NCBI GenBank assembly: GCA_902806565.1
Contig: CADCXA010000001.1
Location: 62,001 to 126,000, forward strand
Reading direction: 5' to 3'
DNA length: 64,000 nucleotides
DNA from: Hypoxylon rubiginosum
Taxonomy: Eukaryota; Ascomycota; Sordariomycetes; Xylariales; Hypoxylaceae
Position 1 is the stretch's first letter, and each line of letters begins with the position of its first letter. Shown here one piece after another: positions 55,869-64,000 of this stretch. The notes below the pieces were generated by a model, which had not been told where the DNA came from, made no database searches, and saw only the letters and a program-made list of their open reading frames with translations. The position numbers were made by a program, and so were the translations under genes.

Positions 55869-56457
55869 CTAACCCATGCAGACCATGAAATTGAAGGTCT
55901 GGTGCGCTCGTAATAGCGAGAGCCGGATAGAATCCAAGCCCTCAGGTGCGTATAAATTGCCGTATTCGAGCGAGGTTAGCTCTAGGCGACTGCAGTGAAC
56001 AAACTGCAAGCGGGCGGTGTCGTAGAATATGACGAGCAGCCACTCGCCACCGAGCTTCTTCAGGCCTATCCTCTCGTCGGGCCAGATATACGGCTCTGAC
56101 AGATACGTACGAAGCAGGTCGATGTCATCGTAGTCGCGCATGATCTCGTATATGAGATGGCAGAATGATGATCCCAGATCGCCCAGCTGACGTACGGACG
56201 CCTCTAGGTCGAGACCCCACCTTGCCTTGAGGAGTTTCGTCAATCGCCATATAGCGAGGACAAATGTGCTTGCGGCGCTCGCCGCTCGGTTGTGCCTGCG
56301 TCCTCACGGCTACCTGGACGAGATGGCCGATGGACGCGGGCCTGGCGCGGGGCTCAGCGACGAGCCTCTCTGTTAACGCGCCGAGGAGGTAGAGAGACTG
56401 ATTGCTACGCGGTCGCGTTATCATGTCTCCGTAGAGGCGGGTGACGAGGATCGACAT
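55869..56457 (-). pseudogene. LRR/F-box-like gene fragment with a frameshift
   Basis: The first frame starts at an ATG (56455-56457): VTRLYGDMITRPRSN followed by LYLLGALTERLVAEPRARPA. This resembles the link between F-box and leucine-rich-repeat-like regions of many fungal F-box proteins. Near 56270 the sense continues one frame over (TFVLAIWRLTKLLKARWGLD, then CHLIYEIMRDYDDIDLLRTY and WLLVIFYDTARLQFVHCSRL) to a stop at 55869. No F-box itself is seen. The assignment to the F-box/LRR class is tentative. Confidence 0.45.
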
Positions 56458-56595
56458 GTCTAAGGTCTCGGGTACCGAGACGGCGGCCGGCTCGTCTACT
56501 GGGAACCAGATCTACGAGATCATCCACGAGGGTTCGTCGGCCTGCTCATTCCGCTCTACTACGACTGATTGTCGTTGGACTTCGGCGAACTCGAG

Positions 56596-57753
56596 CTAAG
56601 CCTCGTCGTCGACGGGTTGGACTCGGGATTCAGCGGCGAAGTATCGAGCTATCGCTAGCCGCTCCCGATGGAGGATGGCTTCTGCAGAGCTAAGGTTAGA
56701 TTCGCTAGTCTCGGCCCTCGCTGTCACTCTATTGCAATCTTCTTGAGCCTGAGCTAATTGGTGCTCGAGGTCGTCGATTTTCGAGGACTGCTCCTGATTA
56801 GTAGCGTGGAGGGCCCTACCCACCTTAACCTCCCTCTCTAGCTTTTGCCTCTCTTCGGTAAGCTCGGAGGCTGTTTCCTGACAAATTCGCCGAGAGTCGT
56901 CGCGCTCAGTTCTCAGTCTCTGCGCGTGGCTTTGAGACTCCATAAGCTGCTGCTTTTGGCTCTCAAGGTATGACTCTAGCTGTTGCACTTTGCCTTCCAG
57001 CTGTTGCTTTTGGCTCTGTAGCTCAGCTTCCAGCTGCTGCTTCTGGTTCTGCAGGTCTGCATCCAGTTGTTTTATTTGGCTATTCAGCTGGACGTTAGCA
57101 TTCGCGTGTTCGCGAACCTCGTCATCGTACTTGCGCTGGAGAAGCCTATTATCGGTATGCAGTTGATTGAACTGATTTTCGCTTTCCTCGCTGTCGACAT
57201 GGGCTCTATTTCGTTGTCCTTCCGTGAAGTGCAATCGCACCTTGAGCTCGTCGTATTCTGATCGGAGTTCCGTGAGCTGAGACATATACGTCATGGCGAA
57301 ACCAGCCTTGGCCGTGTTATCCTTTCTCAGATCTTCGTTAGCGCTTTCGAGTACCGATACCCTCTCTTCGAGGGCCGAGTTCTTATCGCCTATGACGATT
57401 ATCGTATTCAGATGTTCGGTGATGATCTCGTCACGCGACTTGACATTCTGCTTCTCCCCTTTGATGCTTTCTTTCAGCTCATCGATCTGCTCGCGGAGCG
57501 TCTGGGAGGCCGCGGCAGCAGCGATCAACCCATTATTAGGGGATACGGCTGCTTGTTGCGAAACCATGGAGATAGATTCAGTAGGAGCCGAGCGAGCCGC
57601 GTTCATCCCATCGTTGGGGATTGCGGCTACTTGCTGCGAGGCTATGGAGGGAGTCGGGGACGGCGAAGAATGGGCCATATTTGGCATAGGTTGAGAAGTC
57701 GGGAGTGGATTTGTGTCTTCATTCATCGTGGTAGATAGTAGAGGCTCGTCCAT
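56596..57753 (-). CDS. Coiled-coil protein
   Basis: 385 residues from the ATG at 57751-57753. The first 95 residues are Ser/Pro/Ala-rich with a repeated segment (SQQVAAIPNDGMNAARSAPT / SQQAAVSPNNGLIAAAAAS). From about residue 100 to 360 the sequence is continuous heptad-rich coiled coil (LREQIDELKESIKGEKQNV; QLNSQIKQLDADLQNQKQQL). It includes four QKQQLE-type units at about 230-270. No other domain. It could be structural or a tether; many unrelated proteins share this design. It is a single uninterrupted frame beside several broken genes, so it may be expressed. Confidence 0.6.
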   Translation of the reverse strand: MDEPLLSTTMNEDTNPLPTSQPMPNMAHSSPSPTPSIASQQVAAIPNDGMNAARSAPTESISMVSQQAAVSPNNGLIAAAAASQTLREQIDELKESIKGEKQNVKSRDEIITEHLNTIIVIGDKNSALEERVSVLESANEDLRKDNTAKAGFAMTYMSQLTELRSEYDELKVRLHFTEGQRNRAHVDSEESENQFNQLHTDNRLLQRKYDDEVREHANANVQLNSQIKQLDADLQNQKQQLEAELQSQKQQLEGKVQQLESYLESQKQQLMESQSHAQRLRTERDDSRRICQETASELTEERQKLEREVKVGRALHATNQEQSSKIDDLEHQLAQAQEDCNRVTARAETSESNLSSAEAILHRERLAIARYFAAESRVQPVDDEA

Positions 57754-58351
57754 GAAATGATGAATGTTGTAGAAAAGGGGAAGGAAAAAAGGAAGAAAGG
57801 AAAAAAAAAGGTTTTGGAAGAGTGCGCAGCAACGCGTCTTGATAAATACATATGGGTGGGTGCCGACACGTGAACCCGCGTTTTCTAGAGGAGTAGTAAG
57901 TACCTACGTACCTAGGTAGTATCAAGTCCCGATGTACTTAAGTAACTAATGGTACGTATCTAGAGTACAAAGAACTACGTTTATAATAGGCAGAAAAATA
58001 AAAATGAAGGATTACGTATATGTACGATCAGCGGCATGAGCAAAGGGGATATATCGACAGCGAGTAAAGAGGAGACTACGCTTACAATAGGCGGAGGGAC
58101 TGTGGCTAAGTAGGTATACGAATAGAAAGGAATATTACGTCTAAGGAACTACACATGTCACGATAGCTAAGAGAGATCACAGGTCACGTAAAAGCTAAAT
58201 CATACTGAATGAAACAAGTTATGTATTAGTCCTATCTAGGTAATACTCCGCGAAAGTACGAGAGTGATAACAAGAGAGGCAGAGGCAGAGGCATAAGCAG
58301 AAGCATAGGCAGAGAGGGAGCGAGAGCGAGATATTGCGACAATGATGGCGC
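57754..58351. other. Intergenic
   Basis: No gene recognised. TACGTACCTAGGTAG at 57905 and a GCAGAGGCAGAGGCA run at 58275. Confidence 0.35.
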
Positions 58352-60050
58352 TTATTTAGCAGCCTGCGTGTAGCACTTATTGTCCTCCTTCTCGATCTGA
58401 TCGCTCCCCTCGTCGAGAGCTCGCATCATCTCAACTTGCCTGCCGGTGAGCTCCTGATCGAACCGCAATTTCGGCGCGAGAAAATCGTCGAACCACTCCG
58501 AGAAGACGTAATCCAGTCTATTGTTGACGAGATCCTTGGAAAATGCCAACAAGATATCGAATGCTGCATTGAGCTGGCACCGGAACTGAATGCTATTCCA
58601 GTCACCTCCAGGTTGTGTCCCGAGCACGAGCTCGTAATGTCTACGCTTTTCGTGGAGGTAGACAAGAGGATAATACGCTGAAATTACTTCTACCTAGCGC
58701 ACCCTTGGGGCCGGTGACGAGTTTATTCCAGGAGAACTGCCTGTGTGGTAGCCGCCAAGTAAAAGGCTCCATGCCTCGTAGAGTTGGATAGGAGTTACCG
58801 CGAGTCGCTTCCCAGACAACTTTACGATCGTTGTCAGGACTTAGGTCTTGTTACACAGACCTTAGCCCTTACTATCCAGGAGGTATCGTGACCCCTGGAA
58901 TAGCGATATCGGGTGTTTACACTACTAGGGATATCGGAGGCGGAGCTCTCTGGCCTGATGGGCTTCTTTGTCCGCTGTTCCTGTATATACCAAGACGCTT
59001 GTAGCTGTTAGGTTTGTAGCTCCTCGTGGAACAACGTCTTAGTTACCCTTATCGCTTGGACGGTCTCGTGACAATCGTCAAGCGATTGCACTCTGGGGGC
59101 AGGATTCCGGGTGGTCTGCGGGGCAGTCTTTGTAGCAGTTCGTGGCTCACCTAGAGGAAGAGTAATCTTCGGAGGAGGAGGAGCCTGCGCAGGGACTTCC
59201 GGTGCGACTTGCGAGGGGGCAGGACAAATGGGAAGCTGCTGAGAATTACTCGTAGGAGCACCGCTGACGCGCTGAGTGGAGACTGTCCATTGTTGGCCTT
59301 GGCCATCACCTCTGCCACGAGAACCACGTTGTCTCTTTCGGGGCTCAGGGGAGGCTCCCTGAGGACGCTTTCGGGACTCATAGGAAGCTGCCTGAGGAAT
59401 GGAAGCATGCTCTATAGGCTGCATCATCGGAGTCTGCACTGGCTGTCGAGGGGCGAGAGCTAACGGACGGGACGGTGGCGCCAACGGATGGGTCGTTAGG
59501 GTCGACGCTTGGGGATGGCCTGGATGAGCCAGCGAAGGAGGCGCTAGTAGGGCCGGCGGGCGGCGTTGTTCAGCTGCGTGGCGCGGTTGAATTGCACTGG
59601 GTAGTAGAATCATGTTGTCTAGCTGAAAGGCGCGGTGTGATGGAGCGTCACGGATTAGTTGGGCGGCGCGACGGTCCTCGAACTCGGTAACGAAGACCCT
59701 TGGGCGTGGACTTGGACCCATCGTGTACCGACTCGAGAAGTCTCGGGGGTCTTGGGGGACTATAACATAGGTATCTTGGTTAGTAATCCATGACTAGAAA
59801 TTAAAAGGAAGATAAGGAAATTGAAAGACTTACGGTAGATGTGGTACATCATCCGATCACCTTCGTAATAAAGATGATGGCGCTCGAGACGTCTACCTGG
59901 ATGGGTGTCGACCAATGCGTTTAGAGCATCGTCATCTACACGCAAGTAATCGTTGAGCACTTCCTCATAGTTCGAGAGCAGATAGGTTCCCATGATCATG
60001 TCCACGATCTCGGTACGTCTCGTGAGGCATTCATCACAACAATACTCCAT
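58352..60050 (-). pseudogene. YCCxxC-family gene split by a solo LTR
   Basis: Exon 59834-60050 (MEYCCDECLTRRTEIVDMIM...RLERHHLYYEGDRMMYHIY) is followed by a 74-bp intron (donor GTAAGTC, TTACTAAC branch, GTTATAG acceptor). The next exon runs from 59759 to 59074. It is Pro/Gln-rich with RKRQRGSRGRGDGQGQQ. There the LTR at 58832-59073 interrupts it. Removing the LTR and one TSD copy leaves the frame open (SLDD next to RKVVWEATRG...PFTWRLPHRQFSWNKLVTG). Near 58680 the sense continues in another frame (YYPLVYLHEKRRHYELVLG...YVFSEWFDDFLAP) to the stop at 58352, so a second frameshift is likely. The paralogue is 61707-62429. Upstream, an acidic/Tyr stretch (DDEESYYYDYDDYDYTT) reaches about 60130, so the true start is unknown. 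Confidence 0.6.
58832..59073 (-). mobile_element. Solo LTR with perfect 5-bp target-site duplication, family L
   Basis: 242 bp from TGTCAGGACTTAGG to GGTCTCGTGACA. It is flanked on both sides by ATCGT (58827-58831 and 59074-59078). TGTCA/TGACA ends plus a 5-bp duplication are diagnostic of LTR-retrotransposon integration followed by LTR-LTR recombination. It is the youngest-looking copy of the family in the window. Confidence 0.9.
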
Positions 60051-61706
60051 GACACCATCTACCTTATTCTGGGTGGTGTAGTCGTAGTCGTCGTAGTCGT
60101 AATAGTAAGACTCCTCGTCGTCTTGAGTCGTCCTCGACGAATCCTACGCGATTTCTCAAAGCATCATCCATCCATCCATCACGCGCAGAGCGATCCATGA
60201 TTTGATGATTTTTGATAAACAAAACTCGTGGAGGAGGCTGTTGATTATGTGGATGATGAATGTAGAAGATGGAATCGCAAAGGTGTGGAGGTAGAGAAGA
60301 TGTATGTTCTGAAGCTGGGCGGTGGGAACTGATGGCAGAAAAAAAAGAACTAAGCGACGCGTCTCCAGGCCAGTTTGAGACGCTGAAAACTGAAGGGGCG
60401 AGTGGTAGTGGGCTGTGTATGTTCGTCTAAGATGTCTAGGTATCCCTGGAAACATCACTGAGGCATGCAAGTACCTGTCTATCTTGTATTGGGTAGCGTA
60501 CATGAGTCGGCCTACAAGTGCACCTATCCAAGTTTAAATCGGCTGCCCAATGAATTGAACCTTAACCAGCCGGTATATATGTATGTACTCACAAATATAG
60601 AAGATTGCTCGAAAGCTGTCACAGTGTACCGGTACCTACGTACAGTGCATGACCAACAACCTTACCTATGGGATAAGCTACAGCTGCATTACTGGATATT
60701 ATGAGTACCTAGGTATGGTATATATAGCAAGCGATCCTTTTCAGTCGTGCCCCTCAAGCCTGCACCTCTGACTCCTTACACCTAGCACCAATTCATTGAT
60801 TAAAAGGAACTCTTTCACGGTTCGAGTCCAAAGTTTAGGTCAGGATAGGTACCTAGTTCTCTCTTCATATTTCTCGCCCCGCCTCGTGAGGCTTCGAGGC
60901 CTGTTACATAGCAACAATTGCCACATTTGCAATCGATTTACAAAATGGAGAATATATAAAATCTCGTAAGAATATTTGAGCCTGATCGAGTGACTACATA
61001 AAGGTATTTTAGACTGACGATAGTGCGAACTTCGAAGTCATGCTGATCACGTGACACTTCCACCCTACTCTTTGGCAGCGCTGGTAAAAGAGCCGCACTA
61101 TTGTAGGCAGCCCGTCTGAAACCTCCCCCTATGTATACCGCACATCGTGAATCGAACATACAGAGGGAGAGAGCTGGTTCCGAACTCGCCTTCCTTATCT
61201 GGGCCAAAAACTTCTCGCCATCAAGGTCAACAGCGCAAACTGCCGTCTAAGTGGTTGAAGAGAGGATATAGCGCTGGCTTGTAAAGTCTAATCTAGGTAT
61301 ATGGGATGGGACAAACCCAGGCAGGAGCAAGGCTCCAGTGAGCTGGTACAAATTTGATATCGGATGATATTTTTACTGGGTACCTTGGTACGTAGCTGCC
61401 ATATTAAAGTTTCTGAGAGGTTCGAAGTCTTCCACTTATTGGTGATTTTTGCGTGTAACATGCCTGGCAACTGGGGTAACCACGGTTTATTATCTACCGC
61501 CTAGGTACCCCTACCTAACCACCCACGTCCCATCACCTGGATGTCCATACCGGAGATATATACGTAAGGGACCCATGCTCTACAGAGTCCCGTGAACTCA
61601 CAGTGGAAAACTATATAAGACCTCCCTCCTCCCCCCAACTTAGAATCTTAGCTTTTCCCGTCGACAACATTTTCACTTACCAATCCCAACCGTAGCAGTC
61701 AACGCC
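60051..61706. other. Intergenic between the two YCCxxC genes
   Basis: The two paralogues are divergently oriented across this gap. No gene supported; the frames at 60156-60503 and 60938-61207 have no motif or intron structure. TACCTAGGTATGG at 60704. Confidence 0.4.
61612..61619 (+). promoter_or_regulatory. TATA box of the 61707 gene
   Basis: TATATAAG lies 88-95 bp before the ATG and is followed by the pyrimidine-rich stretch CCTCCCTCCTCCCCCCAACT, a common fungal core-promoter layout. Confidence 0.55.
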
Positions 61707-62429
61707 ATGTCTCGCACCCAAGGGCCAATTCCTATTCTCGAGATTGTCAATAATGACGAGGACGAAACGGTCGAGCTTTTACGGAACGAAATGCAGTATT
61801 GTTGCCACAAATGCATCGAGCGGCGGGCCAATATATTCGACTGGATGCTGGAGAAAACTCCCCTTGCGAGTGACGACGGCTTGCTGAATATCCTCAGAAG
61901 AGCCGACGAGTATGTTGGATCGAAATGGGTTGCCCTCCATCCGGGAACTAACCTCGAACTCCACCGGTTGTATTACGATGCTGATGAGATGGTATACTCG
62001 ATGAACTGTAAGTCTTCAAAATCCACTACGCCCATTTTGATCCATATTGTTCTGTGGTTCTAATTCGCTAACCGGGTCTCTTTCATAGTTCCCGACTCGG
62101 AAGCCTTTGACCGTGTATACGAAATGGGCTCAATTCCGACAATCACGTCGTTTTCCCCAGAATACCCACATGTCACCGAACTCGGCCCAACATTGGCTCA
62201 GCTTCCGCATAGTTCAATGATACAGCACGCTGCGCATCCTACCATTCCGCAGACAACTTCCACTCAACAAGAACGAGATCGAACACGTAGCGGCTTTAAC
62301 CGTGGTGGCCGCGGTGGCCGCGGTGGCCGTGGTGGTCGTGGTGGTCGTGGTGGTCGTGGTGGTCGTGGTGGTCGTGGTGGTCGTGGTGGTCGTGGTGGCC
62401 GTGATGGCCGTGGTGGCCGTGGCTCATAA
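61707..62429 (+). CDS. YCCxxC-family protein with C-terminal RGG tract
   Basis: Model join(61707..62007, 62089..62429), 213 residues. The 81-bp intron starts GTAAGTC, has GCTAACC as branch and TTCATAG as acceptor, and keeps the frame. The N-terminal domain (about 25-100) is shared with the split gene at 58352-60050: MQYCCHKCIERRANIFDWML against MEYCCDECLTRRTEIVDMIM, then LELHRLYYDADEMVYSM against LERHHLYYEGDRMMYHI. The C-terminus is a run of about thirteen RGG triplets, an RNA-binding and phase-separation-prone motif that is often arginine-methylated. The conserved CC-x2-C could be half of a metal site. Function unknown. A clear TATA box and an intact frame suggest that it is expressed. Confidence 0.7.
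62302..62425 (+). repeat. 9-bp coding minisatellite (RGG)
   Basis: About thirteen units of GGTGGTCGT / GGTGGCCGC / GGTGGCCGT, each encoding Arg-Gly-Gly. The central units are identical, indicating recent expansion. Confidence 0.95.
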
Positions 62430-63174
62430 GAACATTGTGCGAACTGCAGCGGTGCCGAGAACGACTTAGCCATAGCCGCGTTTGAGGCTGATTAAAAGGG
62501 AATTAGTTGCGATGATTTCAACAAGAAAGGGTATTAGCTGCAATGATTTCAACGAGGAAAGGTATCGGTTGCGCTGATTTCATCGACGAAGGATAGATGA
62601 CAAATTCATATCTATCAATCCATATGAAACTTGCTTCATTTGATTATGACCATACCTGTGATTATATCCGCCAACCTAATATTTAGTAATCTTGACTTTT
62701 ATCCCTAAGTGTTTACCTATAGCCACCCAACTTAGAGAAACGCTCGAACGTTGTCCAAATTGCCCCGGAGGCGCACAGTAAGACTCTTCCTCTTACGACT
62801 ACAAAAAGGTCCAAAATACGCTTTGCACCAATTGATGTTCGGCTAGATCCCAATCAAACGTTAGACAGCCTACAGTCATCACCAAGACAGGTTCTCACGA
62901 TAACAAATGCACCAAGACGATACCCCTTGATTAAAGGGGATATCCCGCAACCCACGAGGTTAATTCTACAATCTTTTCAACAAACGTATATATTACATTA
63001 AACGTAAAACTATAATATACATCTTACTCCTGGATCCTTCAGCTGTAGCGTAATAGCAGCAGCACCCGGGCTATATCTTGAAACGATTACGGTCTTGCGG
63101 CGACTTCGCTTCCGGGTGTTAGTGATACGGGAAGGGGGTGGACCAGCTTGGGGAATCGACGAAACGCGTTCGAA
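62430..63174. other. Intergenic
   Basis: Two or three diverged copies of a roughly 40-bp unit (TGATTTCAACAAGAAAGG / TGATTTCAACGAGGAAAGG / TGATTTCATCGACGAAGG) lie at 62510-62600, just beyond the RGG gene. No gene. Confidence 0.5.
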
Positions 63175-63621
63175 TCAGTTGAGTCCTTCCGGGTCATACG
63201 GGTACACTCTGGTAAGGCCGTCCCACGGCACTTCAGGCAGCTGTGCTAAAAAGTCGTTCCGGATCACTCTCCTGAGAGCGCGGTTTAATGTCTGATTGTC
63301 ATTGATTTGATATTTCGCTTGACACGCCTCTTGTGTTGCAAAAGTTTGTTGGAGGGATTGCCTGCGATTCCGGTGGAAATAAAGGACCTTATATATGAGA
63401 ATGATCAGGGTGGGCATCGTCTCCATGGTTAGACCTGTCGCCAGCAGAAACGGGGAAACTTCTAGATTAGGCCTTTGGCTTCGGTCAGGTGAATCCGCCA
63501 CCGTGCTAGAATAATCTCGCGTTAGTCGATTTGTGTTATGCTCTAAGAGGGCATCCAAGGATGAAAAGCGGAGAGGGGTGGTAGGTACTTACTGTACGCC
63601 GAGCCACATAATCCAAGACAT
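63175..63621 (-). CDS. Small single-pass membrane protein, two exons
   Basis: Model complement(join(63175..63505, 63593..63621)), 119 residues. The 87-bp intron has donor GTAAGTA, branch CGACTAACG and acceptor TTCTAG, and the frame is kept. The protein starts MSWIMWLGVHTVADSP. One hydrophobic segment, VSPFLLATGLTMETMPTLII, continues as LIYKVLYF (about residues 26-53), then a basic stretch (HRNRRQSLQQ) follows, so the C-terminus would face the cytoplasm by the positive-inside rule. The remainder (IRNDFLAQLPEVPWDGLTRV) is unremarkable. No family recognised. The first exon is only 29 nt, so a longer 5' end cannot be excluded. Confidence 0.5.
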
Positions 63622-63898
63622 GACTGCGGTAACGAAGCGAGTTAGCGATTACCTGGTTAGACGAGGAGTTGGAAGGGTTATAACATGGGGTAATCGCATA
63701 CCTGGATATATAGACATGGACCAATACGCTTGGCCTCGTTTGGTTCCGGGGTTAGTGTGGGCGCCGTCTAATACTTGTAGAAATTCATGGTGGGTCTGTA
63801 ACGATGTGGTTTAGTAGTTAATTCTCACGAGATGGTTTAGGGTTTAAACTTGCGTAACTTGGAAGGCGTACGTTAGCAGTTGCTCTTTTGAGGATTTT
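63622..63898. other. Intergenic
   Basis: No gene recognised; probable upstream region of the 63621 gene. Confidence 0.3.
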
Positions 63899-63921
63899 GG
63901 GGGGGGGGGGGGGGGGGGGGG
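63899..63921 (+). repeat. Poly-G tract of 23 bases
   Basis: An uninterrupted G run following GATTTT. Like the poly-C tract at 43384-43409 its length may be unstable or approximate. Confidence 0.95.
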
Positions 63922-64000
63922 CTTGAAACATCGGGAGTCGTTATGATGTGCTTGACCACGAAATCTCGACTCCCGGGCATCCCGAGAAGGGGTAGACTCA

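Noticed and set aside
62264..62473. Minus frame of PRPPRP repeats
   Set aside because: Antisense shadow of the RGG minisatellite.

Overview
This window looks like an accessory, repeat-rich compartment of a filamentous ascomycete genome (Pezizomycotina; Sordariomycetes-like is my guess). The evidence is the gene structure: introns of about 48-87 bp with GTAAGT/GTATG-type donors, CTAAC branch sites and YAG acceptors. There is also an extremely AT-rich block at the left edge with the dinucleotide pattern of repeat-induced point mutation (RIP), many solo LTRs, and the dispersed palindrome TACCTAGGTA between genes. I recognise no housekeeping gene. Nearly every gene belongs to a small family that occurs two or three times inside the window, intact or broken.

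Layout. 1-2130: RIP-type AT block. 3.3-16.4 kb: two paralogous double CCHC zinc-knuckle genes (4164-5780 and 14358-15599, both minus, with duplicated flanks) on either side of a degenerate DEAH-helicase-like gene (8502-10898). 16.4-18.3 kb: an apparently intact integrase-type (DDE) transposase gene with two introns. 18.5-21.9 kb: element A, a decayed multi-exon gene of an unrecognised family bounded by inverted arrays of short repeats. 22.4-28.0 kb: a broken and an intact HNH_2-type nuclease gene, the intact one convergent with a gene carrying a PD-(D/E)XK-like core. 29.0-38.4 kb: lineage-specific genes without known domains, one of them frameshifted at a C8 tract, plus several LTR fragments. 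39.3-47.6 kb: a second HNH_2 gene and a second PD-(D/E)XK-like gene, again convergent, but separated by about 4 kb holding three small genes. 48.5-51.1 kb: element B, a better-preserved relative of element A. 52.1-57.8 kb: decayed third zinc-knuckle gene, decayed second helicase-like gene, a broken LRR/F-box-like gene and a coiled-coil gene. 58.3-62.4 kb: two paralogues with a YCCxxC motif, one split by a solo LTR with a perfect 5-bp target-site duplication, the other ending in an RGG tract. 63.2-63.6 kb: a small membrane-protein gene.

How it fits together (inference). Three modules seem to have been copied within this region: zinc-knuckle plus pseudo-helicase, HNH_2 plus PD-(D/E)XK-like, and the A/B elements. 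One copy of each tends to be intact and another broken. Nucleic-acid-binding and nuclease-like proteins dominate the recognisable content. That would suit selfish elements, genome-defence or allorecognition genes, but nothing in the sequence proves any of these roles. The best candidate for an undescribed system is the twice-occurring convergent HNH_2 / PD-(D/E)XK-like pair; the A/B element family comes second.
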